From Jeongeupia naejangsanensis (GTDB taxonomy: Bacteria; Pseudomonadota; Gammaproteobacteria; Burkholderiales; Chitinibacteraceae), in contig NZ_JAESND010000012.1 of the NCBI RefSeq assembly GCF_016865585.1, forward strand, positions 1 through 64,000: a stretch of 64,000 nt of DNA. Reading direction: 5' to 3'. The translations under genes were made by a program, and so were the position numbers. The notes under the pieces were generated by a model. The model worked only from the letters and a program-made list of their open reading frames with translations, did not search any database and had not been told where the DNA came from. This document shows, in pieces, positions 1 through 10,061 of this stretch (its first letter is position 1; each line of letters starts with the position of its first letter).

Positions 1-617
1 TCACCGCGACGCAGATGATGGAATCGATGATTTCCAGCCCGGTGCCGACCCGCGCCGAAGTGTCCGACTGTGCCAATGCGGTGCTCGACGGCACCGACGC
101 GGTGATGCTGTCGGCCGAATCGGCGGCTGGCAAGTATCCGGTCGAGGCGGTCGAGGCGCTGGTGCGCACCTGCATCGAGGCCGAACGCTCGGGCGAATGC
201 CGGGTCGACAGCGAAGTCCGGGGAGGAACGGCGCAGTTCGACCGCGTCGACCAGACCGTGGCAATGGCCGCGCTGTACGCCAGCCGCCACCTGCCGCTGA
301 AGGCCATCGTGGCACTGACGCATTCGGGCACCTCGGCACTGTGGCTGTCGCGCTACAACAGCCACGTGCCGATCTACGCATGCACGCTCGAACTGGCGAC
401 CTATCGCAAACTGGCGTTGTACCGCCACGTACAGCCGATGCTGCTCCCGGCCGAAGTCGGCCAGGACCGCGAGGCCCAGCTCAGCCACGCACAGCTCGCC
501 CTTCTCAAGGGCAATCTGATCGCGCCCCGCGACCGGGTAGCGCTGACTTTCGGCTCGCAGCGCGGCGGCATCAACGGCGCCGATAGCCTGCGGATCATCG
601 AGATCAGCGGCAAGTAG
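1..617 (+). CDS. pyk: Pyruvate kinase, C-terminal part (5' end outside window)
   Basis: Pyruvate kinase converts phosphoenolpyruvate and ADP to pyruvate and ATP, the last glycolytic step, in the cytoplasm. The frame is open from base 3 and ends with TAG at 615-617. It begins in the conserved ATQMMESM helix, continues through [17 protein letters not shown] of the catalytic barrel and finishes in the C-terminal allosteric domain ([17 protein letters not shown]). About 200 residues are visible, so more than half of the protein lies upstream of the window. A strong terminator directly after the stop separates it from the pel operon. Identity is secure; which isozyme (PykA or PykF type) cannot be judged from this part. 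Confidence 0.95.
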   Translation, partial: TATQMMESMISSPVPTRAEVSDCANAVLDGTDAVMLSAESAAGKYPVEAVEALVRTCIEAERSGECRVDSEVRGGTAQFDRVDQTVAMAALYASRHLPLKAIVALTHSGTSALWLSRYNSHVPIYACTLELATYRKLALYRHVQPMLLPAEVGQDREAQLSHAQLALLKGNLIAPRDRVALTFGSQRGGINGADSLRIIEISGK

Positions 618-620
618 GTT

Positions 621-665
621 TTTACAACCTCGGACAGCCTATAGCTGACCGAGGTTGTATTTATA
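621..665 (+). terminator. Rho-independent terminator after pyk
   Basis: Arms TACAACCTCGG (623-633) and CCGAGGTTGTA (649-659) pair perfectly, with an inner CAGC/GCTG extension, followed by TTTATAT. It ends pyk transcription. Confidence 0.85.
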
Positions 666-691
666 TCCCGGTGAGACCTAGGTTGATTGTG

Positions 692-736
692 GGTGTTCGT
701 TACATACACCAGCCGGCTGGCATATTAAGCTAGCTT
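692..736 (+). promoter_or_regulatory. Cluster of short palindromes upstream of pelA
   Basis: The 147-bp pyk-pelA gap holds an inverted repeat GGTGT...ACACC (692-710), a perfect 12-bp palindrome CCAGCCGGCTGG (709-720) and a perfect 10-bp palindrome AAGCTAGCTT (727-736). The position fits operators controlling the pel promoter. No FleQ-type site was recognised and no clear -35/-10 pair could be fixed, so the role is inferred from location only. Confidence 0.3.
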
Positions 737-770
737 CATTCTTACAATCTACCTTCTCTCTCCGGTGCCT

Positions 771-3515
771 ATGCCCTATCTTGCCCGTCGAGTCTGCACG
801 TATTTTCTTTTTGTCCTGATCCTGGGTAGCTGGACGATACAACTGGCCCGGGCAGCGACGCCTCAGCCCAGCGTCGCCTTTTTCTATGGCGAGTCGCCGC
901 CGATCGATGCGTTGTCGACATTCGACTGGGTCGTGGTCGAGCCCGGCAATCTGGCCACCGCCCCCACAACCGGTACCACCCGCTGGTTCGCCTACATGAG
1001 CCTCGGGGAAATCACCGCAGATCAACCCTACGCGAAGTCATTGCCGCCATCGTGGGTACTCGGCAAGAACGACGCCTGGGGCGGGGTGATCGTCGACCAG
1101 AGCCAGCCCGACTGGCCGGCCTTCGTCGTCGACAAGATGGTGACGCCGCTTTACCAGCTGGGCTACCGGGGGCTGTTCCTCGACACGCTGGATTCATGGC
1201 AGATCGTCGCCAAGACGCCACAGGGCCAGCAGGCGCAAATCGACGGTCTGGCCCGGGCGATCCGGGCGATCAGGATCCGCTATCCGGACCTGCAACTGAT
1301 CGCCAACCGTGGCTTCGAGGTGATGCCCAGCATTCACGCCGATCTGGCCGCGGTGGCATTCGAATCGCTGTACCGGGGCTGGGACCAGTCCCGCAAGCGC
1401 TACGTCGAGGCCAGCGAATCCGACCGGGCCTGGCTGAAGCAGCAGCTCGCCCCCATCGTCAACGACTACAAACTGCCGGTCATCGCCATCGACTACGTCG
1501 CGCCGGCCAAGCGGGCACTGGCCCGCCGCACCGCCGAACAGATCCTCGCGGACGGTTTCATTCCTTGGGTTGCCGATCCCTACCTGAAAACGATCGGCGT
1601 CGGCCTGCGCGAAGTGCAGCCCCGCAAGGTGCTGTTCCTGTACGACGGCCAACGGTTTTCGACGCCGATGCGCTCGGACCTGCTGGCCCTGCTGACCCCG
1701 CTCAACTATCTCGGGCTGACGCCCGAATTTGTCGACGTCCGCGGTCCAATGCCGGGTGGCGTACTGATCGGACGGTATGCCGGGATCGTCAGCTGGCTCG
1801 ACGGCGTCACCTTGCCGGCCCCTGCCCAGGCATGGCTGCGACACGCGATCGACGACGGTTTGCCCTGGGTCACCTTTGCCGGACTCGGTGTCGAGACGCG
1901 CGGCGATTGGGCACAACGACTCGGCCTGATCGATGACGGCAAGCCTGAAACCCCGGCACGCAAGATCGTGACCCAGTCCCCGCTCTACGACTTCGAAATC
2001 GCCCCCCGCCCCCAACGGGACGGGTTCCGCGGCCTGACCGCGAAACAGGGAGAGCCGCTGCTGAGCCTGAGCGATGCCAACGGCCGCCGGTTCGACGCTG
2101 CCGCCATCATGCCTTGGGGCGGCTATGTGCTCGACCCCTACTTCCGCAGTGAAATGCCCGATCAGAGCAATCGCTGGCAGCTCGATCCGATCGCGTTTTT
2201 CCAGCGCGCCTTGCGCTTGCCACCGGGGCCGATCGCCGACGTCACCACCGAAAACGGTCGCCGCGTCTTCCTGATGCATCTGGACGGCGACGGCTTCGTT
2301 TCCCGCGCGGAAATGCCGAACCGCCCCTACGCGGGCGAAGTGATGATGAACGAGGTACTGAAAAAGTACGGCCTGCCCGCCACCGTATCGGTCATCGAGG
2401 GCGAAGTGGCGCCGACCGGCCTGTACCCGAAGGACTCGCCCGCGGTAGAAGCCATCGCCCGGCAGATTTTCGCGCTGCCGAACGTCGAAATCGCCAGCCA
2501 CTCGTTCTCGCACCCGTTCCAGTGGGGCAGGGTCAACACCAACAATGCCGAGGATTACCACCTTGAGATTCCCGGCTACACGCTCGACCTGAATCGCGAA
2601 ATCGCCGGTTCGATCGACTACATCAATCACCGCCTCGCGCCACCGGGCAAGCAGACCAAGGTCTTCCTGTGGACCGGCGATTGCAAGCCGATGCCCGACG
2701 CCGTGGGCCTGACCCGCAAGGCCGGCGTCCTCAACATGAACGGCGGCGACACCGTCATCACCAAGCGTCTGCCCTCGATCACCGCCGTGGCCCCGGTGGG
2801 CCTGCCCTTCGGGGGAGAGCTGCAGATCTTTGCGCCGAACCAGAACGAGAACGTCTACACCAACGACTGGACCGGGCCCTTCTACGGCTACCGCCGCGTC
2901 ATCGAAACCTTCGAAATGACCGACGGCGAGCGTCGCCTCAAGCCGATCAACATCTACCTGCATTTTTACGCGGCCTCCAAACGCGCATCGCTGGACGCCG
3001 TACAGCAGGCCGTGAGCTGGGCCCTGAAGCAGCCGATTACCCCGATGTTCGCATCGCAGTACATCGAACGCGCAAATGCCTTTTTCTCCGCGACCATCGC
3101 CCGCGACGACAAGGGCTTTGCCATCCACGCCGGGGCACTGCGCACGGTGCGGATTCCCGCCGAACTGGGCTATCCGGACATTGCGGCCAGCCGCAACATC
3201 GCCGGCTTCAGCGAGCACGGCAAGGAACGTTACGTGCATCTCGCCGATGACAGTGCCTATCTCGCGCTGCAGGCGACCGCGCCGACGCAGCCCTACCTCG
3301 CCGATGCCAGCGGCCTGCTGAAGAAATGGCAGTCCGCACCGGGCAAGCTCAGTTTTGCCCTCGATTCGACCCGCCCGCTGACCTTCGCGATGGCGAACAC
3401 CGCGCGCTGCAGCGTGCGGGCCGATAATGTCGTCCTGACCCCGCGCAACGAAGCCGCCTTGCAACGCTATACCCTGAGTCGCCATGCCGCCCAGATCGAC
3501 GTCAGCTGCGGTTGA
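771..3515 (+). CDS. pelA: PelA, Pel polysaccharide deacetylase/hydrolase
   Basis: Periplasmic enzyme that partly deacetylates the Pel exopolysaccharide and can hydrolyse it. A signal peptide (about residues 1-28, ending LARAATPQ) is followed by a GH114-like hydrolase barrel containing FESLYRGW (E198 is the likely catalytic Glu), a Rossmann-like middle part, then a polysaccharide-deacetylase domain with HLDGDGF (D505) and SHSFSHP (H577, H581) as metal/catalytic residues. Length (914 aa) is close to the ~950 aa of Pseudomonas PelA. The start is ATG 771; an in-frame GTG lies 6 bp upstream at 765, and neither has a clear ribosome site. It is the first gene of pelABCDEFG, overlapping pelB by 32 bp. 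Confidence 0.95.
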   Translation: MPYLARRVCTYFLFVLILGSWTIQLARAATPQPSVAFFYGESPPIDALSTFDWVVVEPGNLATAPTTGTTRWFAYMSLGEITADQPYAKSLPPSWVLGKNDAWGGVIVDQSQPDWPAFVVDKMVTPLYQLGYRGLFLDTLDSWQIVAKTPQGQQAQIDGLARAIRAIRIRYPDLQLIANRGFEVMPSIHADLAAVAFESLYRGWDQSRKRYVEASESDRAWLKQQLAPIVNDYKLPVIAIDYVAPAKRALARRTAEQILADGFIPWVADPYLKTIGVGLREVQPRKVLFLYDGQRFSTPMRSDLLALLTPLNYLGLTPEFVDVRGPMPGGVLIGRYAGIVSWLDGVTLPAPAQAWLRHAIDDGLPWVTFAGLGVETRGDWAQRLGLIDDGKPETPARKIVTQSPLYDFEIAPRPQRDGFRGLTAKQGEPLLSLSDANGRRFDAAAIMPWGGYVLDPYFRSEMPDQSNRWQLDPIAFFQRALRLPPGPIADVTTENGRRVFLMHLDGDGFVSRAEMPNRPYAGEVMMNEVLKKYGLPATVSVIEGEVAPTGLYPKDSPAVEAIARQIFALPNVEIASHSFSHPFQWGRVNTNNAEDYHLEIPGYTLDLNREIAGSIDYINHRLAPPGKQTKVFLWTGDCKPMPDAVGLTRKAGVLNMNGGDTVITKRLPSITAVAPVGLPFGGELQIFAPNQNENVYTNDWTGPFYGYRRVIETFEMTDGERRLKPINIYLHFYAASKRASLDAVQQAVSWALKQPITPMFASQYIERANAFFSATIARDDKGFAIHAGALRTVRIPAELGYPDIAASRNIAGFSEHGKERYVHLADDSAYLALQATAPTQPYLADASGLLKKWQSAPGKLSFALDSTRPLTFAMANTARCSVRADNVVLTPRNEAALQRYTLSRHAAQIDVSCG

Positions 3516-6500
3516 ACCGCCGTCGCGTGCGCGGCTGATCGCACCGTGGGCCGTCATCGCCTTGATCGCGACGACGGCCGGCGGACTGTATCTGCTGCAC
3601 ACCAATGATTCGGCGCTGGGCCAGTTGGCCGAAAAACACGGGAACGACGCCGTCTCCATCGACTATCTGCGGGCATTGCTGCAGACGCACCCGGAGAACG
3701 ACCAGGTCCGCCGCGCCCTGATCGACGGCTACATGCAGCAGCAGCGCTATGGTGACGCCGAAGCCCTGCTGGCCGTCTGGGAGCGCGGCTCGGACGCAGG
3801 TAAACAGCGCGAATGCCAGCGAAAACGCCTGCTGATCGCCGAGGCGCGAACCGTCTCGCTGCCGCCGGGCCCCACGCGTGATGCCAATCTGGCGCAGCTG
3901 CGCAGCCTGCTGGCCAAACTGGCGGCCAACCCGGCCACCGATGAAACCGACTGGCTGATCGGCAAGCTCGGCAATTACGCTCCCGACCAGCTGCCTGCGC
4001 TTTACCAGACCCTTGCAGCCCGGGACCAGGGCCGTGCGCCACTCTGGCACGACAAGGCAGGGGCCCTCGCCTTTGCCCACAGCCGCTATCGGGACGCCGC
4101 CACGAACTACTTCGCGGCACAGGCTGCCAGCCACTCGCCGGACAACCGCAAACGCTACTTCCTTGCCGGCGTCGCGGCCCTGCAATCGGGCAATCTGCTC
4201 GACGAAGCGCTGAGTGCCGCCGACACCCACGGCAGCGAGCTGCTCGGTGACCGCGACGTGCTGCTCACGCTCACCCGGCTGGCCCGCGCCGCCGGCAACA
4301 ATGCCGCCGCCGACAGATACGCCAGACGACTGGTGCGGATGGCCTGGCTGGATGCGCAAGCGGGCCGGCTGGCGCTGGCCGGCTACAACGCCCTTCCCGC
4401 CCCCGAATGGCGCAGCGCGAGCGTGAGGCGGATTGCCGCCACACCCAATGCCGCGTTCGATGCCGAATCGTTCCAGCTGGCCTTCGAGGTTTTCGTCGGC
4501 AACCGCAAGCTCGACGACGCACTTGCCGTCGCCACGGCAGCGCTGAAGGCCGTCCCGAACGACAACGGCTGGCTCAAGCGCTACGCGCAAGTCGCCGAGT
4601 GGGATGGTCACCCGCAGGACGCACTGGCCGCCTGGCAGAAACTGGCGCTGCGGGCCGATGACAACGACGCGTGGCAGGCCATTCTGCGCCTTGCCCCGGG
4701 GCTGCTCGACGATGAAGCCCTGCTGCTGGCCAAGGAACGCGAAGCGCGCCGGCGTACGCTGTCGACCACCGAACTCGACCAGCTGGTATCGCAGTACGAA
4801 CGCATGGCCCGTCCGGAGGCCGGCATCCGTTTCCTCGAGGCACAGTTCCACGCGCGTCCCGACGCAGGAATGCTCGAGCGCGCAGCGCTGCTGCGACAAC
4901 GCAGCGGCGACGATGCCGGCGCCATCGTCAATTACCAGACGCTGCTGGCGCGTTTCGGTCAGCGGGTCGGTTGGGCCAGAACGCTGGCCGCCTTACGCTA
5001 CAGCCGTGGCGACCTCGACGGCGCGTACCGCGCGCTGGCCGATGCCCGCGACGTGGGCACCGATGCCGACGGCGATTACTGGCGCTTGCTCGGCGATCTG
5101 GCCTGGCAGCTGCAGCATGACGAAGTGGCCCGCCAGGCCTACCAGCACCTGCCCGGCTCGCCGAAATGGCAGGCGGTCGATGCCGGCCGCCTGATTGCGC
5201 TGCTGCCCGCAAGCGACCTCACCGGGCGCCGGGCGGTGGCGGACGCAGCGTGGCAACGCTTCGGCGATCCGGTCTACCTGAATCAGGTTCTGGCCATCGA
5301 TCTGGAACGCGGCGATTACGCGGCCATCCGCCAGCGATTGTCGGCGCTCTCCGCCGCACAGCGCAGCCAGCTTGAAAAGGACGGCGACTTCCTGCTGCTC
5401 CGCGCCCGCTACCACCAGGAGACCAACCAGCTGGCGGCCGCGCATCGCGATTTCGAGGCCGTACTGGCGCTGAATCCCGAGCTTGGCGTGGCCCGCATCG
5501 GCCTCGTCTGGCTGCTGATCCAGCAATCGGACGCAAACGCGCTGGCGGGCCTGCTGCCGCGATTGGAAAAACCGGCGGAAAGCGACCCGGCACTGGCGCA
5601 GGCCGTTGCTGCCGGCTGGCAATCGCTGGGCCGCATCCAGAAAGCGCTGGTGTGGCAGCGCCAGCTTTTGGCGGAACGAAGCGGCGATTTCGCCTGGCTG
5701 ATGAACTATGCCGATCTGGTCGAGCAGGCCGGCAGCCCGGATCAGGCGTGGCGGATTCGCCGCCATGCGTGGCAGCAGCGCCCGGCCAGCCCCGACGGCA
5801 ATCTCGACGCGCTGCTGTCGCAGCTCCGTCTGACGCTGATGTTCGAACGCACCGATGCCGCCGAACGCAAGCTCTTTGCCGCGCTCGCGTCGCAGGCAGC
5901 AGGGAGCCGCGACGACGCGGCGGTCGACGAACTCGCCTACACCTGGCTCACCGGTCGCGACGACGATGCCCGGGCACGCTACTGGTACTGGCGCCGCTAC
6001 GCCCGCAAGCTGACCGACCCGCACTACCTGACGCGGCAAAGCGCCATGCTGCGCGGTGACGAAGCCGCGATCGCGCAGGCGCTCGAACGCGACGGCATCG
6101 CCGTTCAGCCCGCCGACGCCACGCTGCTCGCGCACGTCGCCGGCCAGAAGCCGCTGGAAACATCGCTGGCACACGTCGCCGCCGACGGCGCGCCCGACAA
6201 CGACGCGCTGCATCTGGCGCTCGAAACCGAGCTGATCATGGACCGGCCGAACCGCATCACCGTCCAGATCGACCGGCTGTTGCAGGACACGCTCAAGGGC
6301 ACGCGCACCGTCGTCGGCGCACGCATCGCGCTGACGCCGACGTTGCGGCTGACGATGCAGCTGGCCGAAACGCCCTACACCTACTCGCCGACCGGCTACC
6401 GGCAGAACAACGGCCTGCTGGTGCTGACCCTGTCCGAGGTCGGCTCGGAAAACAATGCCGATGATGCGCGCTGGTCCGTTTCGCTGCTGCAACGGCGTGC

Positions 6501-7149
6501 GTGGGAAGACAACACCGGCGCTGCCGTACACTGGGCCGACCGCATCGGCGGCATCGACTGGCTGGTCGAAGCCGCACTGAACGAACCGACCGACGACACC
6601 GTCGGGCTGACCTTGCTCGGCCGCCAGAATCGCCTTTCGTTCGGCGCCGGCTACCGCTTGCGCAGCAACCTGTCGGCCCAGCTCCGCGCCAACCTTGCCC
6701 GCTACGCCTTGCAGGACGGTACGCTGCTCGGCGACAAGCAGGAGCTGCTGGCCAGCATCAGCTGGCGATTCGCCGGGCTGATTTCCGCCGAACTGATGTC
6801 GCAGACCATGTGGACCAGCGCCCGCGACGTGGTGCTGCAAACGCCGGACGGATTTGCACCGGGCGAAACGATCACGGCGAAAACGCTGCTGCCCGAGCAT
6901 TTCCAGCGCACCACGCTCGGCCTCGGCTACGACATCGACACCGCGACATTGCCGCGACGCAGCTGGAATCCCTACGGGCTGATGACCGTCGGCTATCAGA
7001 CCATCAGCGGCGTCGAATACGGCGGCCTGCTCGGCGTCGGCGGCAGCGTGTTCGGCGGCGACCGGATGACGCTGTACGTCCAGCGCAGCAACACCGACCG
7101 CGGCGACGCCAGTCTGGATCTGGGCATGTATTACCAATGGCTGTTCTGA
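3484..7149 (+). CDS. pelB: PelB, outer-membrane porin with TPR scaffold for Pel export
   Basis: PelB carries Pel across the periplasm and outer membrane: an N-terminal membrane anchor, a long helical TPR region that binds PelA, and a C-terminal beta-barrel pore. The 1221-aa product fits the family (~1190 aa). Visible are one hydrophobic segment near residues 18-37 (PWAVIALIATTAGGLYLL), many helical alanine/leucine-rich repeats up to about residue 900, and beta-barrel-like sequence ending in MYYQWLF with the terminal aromatic residue typical of outer-membrane barrels. ATG 3484 lies inside the end of pelA (32-bp overlap), implying translational coupling. Confidence 0.95.
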   Translation: MPPRSTSAAVEPPSRARLIAPWAVIALIATTAGGLYLLHTNDSALGQLAEKHGNDAVSIDYLRALLQTHPENDQVRRALIDGYMQQQRYGDAEALLAVWERGSDAGKQRECQRKRLLIAEARTVSLPPGPTRDANLAQLRSLLAKLAANPATDETDWLIGKLGNYAPDQLPALYQTLAARDQGRAPLWHDKAGALAFAHSRYRDAATNYFAAQAASHSPDNRKRYFLAGVAALQSGNLLDEALSAADTHGSELLGDRDVLLTLTRLARAAGNNAAADRYARRLVRMAWLDAQAGRLALAGYNALPAPEWRSASVRRIAATPNAAFDAESFQLAFEVFVGNRKLDDALAVATAALKAVPNDNGWLKRYAQVAEWDGHPQDALAAWQKLALRADDNDAWQAILRLAPGLLDDEALLLAKEREARRRTLSTTELDQLVSQYERMARPEAGIRFLEAQFHARPDAGMLERAALLRQRSGDDAGAIVNYQTLLARFGQRVGWARTLAALRYSRGDLDGAYRALADARDVGTDADGDYWRLLGDLAWQLQHDEVARQAYQHLPGSPKWQAVDAGRLIALLPASDLTGRRAVADAAWQRFGDPVYLNQVLAIDLERGDYAAIRQRLSALSAAQRSQLEKDGDFLLLRARYHQETNQLAAAHRDFEAVLALNPELGVARIGLVWLLIQQSDANALAGLLPRLEKPAESDPALAQAVAAGWQSLGRIQKALVWQRQLLAERSGDFAWLMNYADLVEQAGSPDQAWRIRRHAWQQRPASPDGNLDALLSQLRLTLMFERTDAAERKLFAALASQAAGSRDDAAVDELAYTWLTGRDDDARARYWYWRRYARKLTDPHYLTRQSAMLRGDEAAIAQALERDGIAVQPADATLLAHVAGQKPLETSLAHVAADGAPDNDALHLALETELIMDRPNRITVQIDRLLQDTLKGTRTVVGARIALTPTLRLTMQLAETPYTYSPTGYRQNNGLLVLTLSEVGSENNADDARWSVSLLQRRAWEDNTGAAVHWADRIGGIDWLVEAALNEPTDDTVGLTLLGRQNRLSFGAGYRLRSNLSAQLRANLARYALQDGTLLGDKQELLASISWRFAGLISAELMSQTMWTSARDVVLQTPDGFAPGETITAKTLLPEHFQRTTLGLGYDIDTATLPRRSWNPYGLMTVGYQTISGVEYGGLLGVGGSVFGGDRMTLYVQRSNTDRGDASLDLGMYYQWLF

Positions 7150-7193
7150 CCCCTGACGCAGCACGACGAATCCAAACAACGAAAAGGACCATC

Positions 7194-7757
7194 ATGCAAA
7201 GACCCGTACCCTCGCTGATCGGCCGCCTGGCCGCTCTGTGCCTGCTGCTCGCGCTTTCGGCGTGCGCCGTCGTCGACGTTTCGAAGAGCGCGCCGCTGCC
7301 GGCCAAGGCGCAATGGGCGATGCTGCCCATCGTCAACCACACCGAAACGCCGCTGGCCGGCCTGCGTGCCGAGTCCATCCTGCAACCGCTGCTGCACCAG
7401 CGCGGCATTGCCGACCTGCGCCCCTACCCGAGCAGCCTGTCGAAGGAAACGATGCTGGCCCCGGACGAGCGTGCGACGCTTGATGCCGCCCGCAACTGGG
7501 CCAAGGAAGAGGGGCTGCGTTACGCCATCGGCGGCAGCGTCGACGAATGGCGCTACAAGGTCGGCGTCGACGGCGAGCCGGCAGTCGGCCTGAGCCTGAC
7601 CGTCTGGGATCTGCAAACCGGCCAGGTCGTCTGGAGCGGCGTCGGCGGCAAGAGCGGCTTCTCGCGCGAAAGCCTCGCTGCAGTCGCGCAAAAGCTGATG
7701 CGCGACATCGTCAACGGTCTGCCGCTGTCGGAGAATACGGGTGCTGAAACTCGCTAA
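7194..7757 (+). CDS. pelC: PelC, outer-membrane lipoprotein of the Pel exporter
   Basis: PelC is a small lipoprotein that forms a ring at the inner face of the outer membrane and funnels cationic Pel to the PelB pore. The 187-aa product starts at ATG 7194, after AAAAGGA, with a lipoprotein signal peptide ending in the lipobox LSAC. The mature part (WAMLPIVNHTETPLAG, LTVWDLQTGQVVWSG) resembles the PelC/TolB-N-like fold. Its 3' end overlaps the GTG start of pelD by 17 bp. The frame is also open far upstream inside pelB; the lipobox and ribosome site fix the start. Confidence 0.93.
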   Translation: MQRPVPSLIGRLAALCLLLALSACAVVDVSKSAPLPAKAQWAMLPIVNHTETPLAGLRAESILQPLLHQRGIADLRPYPSSLSKETMLAPDERATLDAARNWAKEEGLRYAIGGSVDEWRYKVGVDGEPAVGLSLTVWDLQTGQVVWSGVGGKSGFSRESLAAVAQKLMRDIVNGLPLSENTGAETR

Positions 7758-9087
7758 CTGGCAAACCTACGTCACGCAGGCGCGCCTGCCCTGGTGGCAC
7801 TGGGCCGAAGCGCTGGGCATGCCGGCGCTCGGGCTGGCCATCGGACTCTGGCTCTCGCCGGCCGATCCCTTCGGCGTCGAGGCGCCGTTTCCGTGGCTGT
7901 GGCTGATCCCGCTGCTGGTCGCGCTGCGCTACGGCATGCTGCCGGGGCTGAGTGCCGCGGCGGTGCTGCTGCTCGGCTGGATGCTGCTGGCCCACAACCA
8001 GCCGCTGCCGCCGGCATACTTCATCGGCGGGCTGATCATGACGATGATCGCCGGCGAATACAGCGGCATCTGGCGTACCCGCGTGCGCCGGGTCGAGGAG
8101 CTCAACCGCTACATCGACGAGCGGCTCGACCGGCTGGCCCGCCAGCACCATCTGCTGCGGCTGTCGCACGAACGGCTCGAACAGAACCTGATCAGCCGTC
8201 CGGTCACGCTGCGCGATGCACTGGCGCGACTGCGCGAACTGCTCGACGCGCATCGCGGCGAGGGCAACCTGCCAGTCGCACAGTCCTTCCTCGATTTCAT
8301 GGCGCAGTTCTGCCAGCTCGAAGCCGCAGCGCTGTTCGAATGGCGCAACGGCGAACTCGTCCGCGACCCGGTCGCGCTGATCGGCAGCGACCACAACTAC
8401 GACACCGACGACGCGCTCCTCGTATACGCCATCAGCCACCGCACGCTGTGCCACGTGCAGACCGATGCGCTGCAAACGACCGAAACCGGCCTGCTGGTGG
8501 CCGTGCCACTGCGCAACAGCATCGGCGCGCAGATCGGCGTGCTCGCGATCAAGCACATGCCGTTTTTCGCACTCAACGACGATACGCTGCAGATGATTTC
8601 GGTGCTGTCGGCGTATTACGCCGAGCAGGTGTCGGTGCGCGAACTCGCCGCGCCGCTGCTCGAAGCGCTGCCGGACTGCCCGGCCAGCTTCGCCTACGAG
8701 GTTTTCAACCTGCAGCGCGTCCGGCGCGAAAGCGGGCTGACCAGCTCCATCGTCGTACAGTTCTTCCGCCATGGCGCCCAGCAGCACGACATCTTCAACA
8801 CCGTCCTGCGTGCACAACGCGGGCTCGACCAGACCTGGGTACTGCAGGACCGGCCGACGCGGGCACTGATCACGCTGATGCCGCTGTCGACGGCGCGCGT
8901 GATCGAAGGTTACGTCGCGCGGATCGAGACCCTGCTGCAGGAACGTTTCGGCAAATCGCCCCACCAGGCCGGGTTCAGCTACCACTGCGTCGAGCTGACC
9001 AAGGCCGATGCCTGGATCCAGCTGCAAGGCCTGCTGCGCGAAAACCGCGCGCTCGCGCCGCTTGAAGCGGACAAGGCCGAAGCGTGA
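7741..9087 (+). CDS. pelD: PelD, inner-membrane c-di-GMP receptor activating Pel synthesis
   Basis: PelD binds cyclic di-GMP and activates Pel polymerisation post-translationally at the inner membrane. The 448-aa product has about four N-terminal membrane segments (residues ~20-110), a coiled stretch, a GAF domain (~150-300) and a degenerate GGDEF domain. The active-site GGDEF motif is absent but an RxxD inhibitory-site motif, R360-G-L-D363, is present, matching the known c-di-GMP contact of the family. Translation starts with GTG 7741 inside the end of pelC and stops over the pelE start (GTGA), so the operon is tightly coupled. Confidence 0.95.
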   Translation: MLKLANWQTYVTQARLPWWHWAEALGMPALGLAIGLWLSPADPFGVEAPFPWLWLIPLLVALRYGMLPGLSAAAVLLLGWMLLAHNQPLPPAYFIGGLIMTMIAGEYSGIWRTRVRRVEELNRYIDERLDRLARQHHLLRLSHERLEQNLISRPVTLRDALARLRELLDAHRGEGNLPVAQSFLDFMAQFCQLEAAALFEWRNGELVRDPVALIGSDHNYDTDDALLVYAISHRTLCHVQTDALQTTETGLLVAVPLRNSIGAQIGVLAIKHMPFFALNDDTLQMISVLSAYYAEQVSVRELAAPLLEALPDCPASFAYEVFNLQRVRRESGLTSSIVVQFFRHGAQQHDIFNTVLRAQRGLDQTWVLQDRPTRALITLMPLSTARVIEGYVARIETLLQERFGKSPHQAGFSYHCVELTKADAWIQLQGLLRENRALAPLEADKAEA

Positions 9088-10061
9088 AGGCGCTGGCCGG
9101 ATTGCTGCTCTGGCTGGTGTTGCCGGCGCTGAACCTGACGCTGGTGATCGCCAGCACCCAGGGCATGAACCTGTCCGCACCGACGCTGCCGACGCACTTC
9201 GCGATCGGCATCGCCGAAATGGCGCTGGCCTGGTGGCTGATTCCCACATCGCAACGCCGGCCGCGACGGCTGACGCTGTCGCTGCTCGGTCTGGCCGCGC
9301 TCTTCCTGCCTGTGCTGGGCGTGCCGGTGTTCAGCCTTGCCGCCTGGCTCGGTACGCGCAGCCGGCGCACCCAGCCGCCACCGCCTTTCCGGGTGCTGCC
9401 GGCGCCGGTGTTCACCTCGCGCAACCGCAGCGCAATCAGCTACGGCATGGGCGGCGTGCGCATGCGCCTGACCGATCCGCACACCCGGCCCGAAGCAAGG
9501 CTGTCGGCGCTGCTGACGCTGAAGTCGATGCCGATCCGTCATGCCAGCGAGCTGCTGCGCGATCTGCTCGATGATCCCGAGGAGGATTTGCGCCTGCTGG
9601 CCTACGGCATGCTCGAACGCGAGGAGAAACGCCTCGACAGCCAGATCAACATCGCGCTCGAACGCTATCGCGACGGCGACCCCGTTGCCGCGCGGACGCT
9701 GGCCTTCCTGTACTGGGAGCTGATCTATCACGACCTCGCGCAAGGTGATGTGCGCCGGTTCGCCGCCGGCGAGGTCGAACGCTATCTGGACGAAGCTTTG
9801 AAAGCGGCGCCGCGCGAGCCGGACCTGTGGATGCTGCGCGGCAAGTTCGCCCTGCTGCACGAACAGCTGGACGAGGCCGGCAATGCCTTCGGCACCGCCA
9901 GCATCCTCGGCTATCCGCACGTGAAACTGATTCCCTATCTGGCCGAACTGGCCTACGTCCGTCGTGATTTCGGCGCGATGCGCGCACTCTTTCCCAGCCT
10001 CAATCCGCTACACGTCAACGACACGCTGCAGCCCGTCGTCCGCTTCTGGAGCCGCCAATGA
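9084..10061 (+). CDS. pelE: PelE, membrane-anchored TPR protein of the Pel synthase complex
   Basis: PelE is an inner-membrane protein with cytoplasmic tetratricopeptide repeats that belongs to the PelDEFG synthase complex. The 325-aa product shows hydrophobic segments near residues 1-25, 35-55 and 65-90, then an all-helical region (from about 135) rich in paired Ala/Leu helices such as DEALKAAPREPDLWMLRGKF. It starts at GTG 9084, overlapping the pelD stop by 4 bp, and ends over the pelF start (ATGA). Identity rests on position, length and topology; the sequence itself is weakly conserved in this family. Confidence 0.9.
   Translation: MKALAGLLLWLVLPALNLTLVIASTQGMNLSAPTLPTHFAIGIAEMALAWWLIPTSQRRPRRLTLSLLGLAALFLPVLGVPVFSLAAWLGTRSRRTQPPPPFRVLPAPVFTSRNRSAISYGMGGVRMRLTDPHTRPEARLSALLTLKSMPIRHASELLRDLLDDPEEDLRLLAYGMLEREEKRLDSQINIALERYRDGDPVAARTLAFLYWELIYHDLAQGDVRRFAAGEVERYLDEALKAAPREPDLWMLRGKFALLHEQLDEAGNAFGTASILGYPHVKLIPYLAELAYVRRDFGAMRALFPSLNPLHVNDTLQPVVRFWSRQ

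Noticed and set aside
1194-3659. 821-aa minus-strand frame over pelA
   Set aside because: Antisense shadow of pelA; no ribosome site or recognisable domain.
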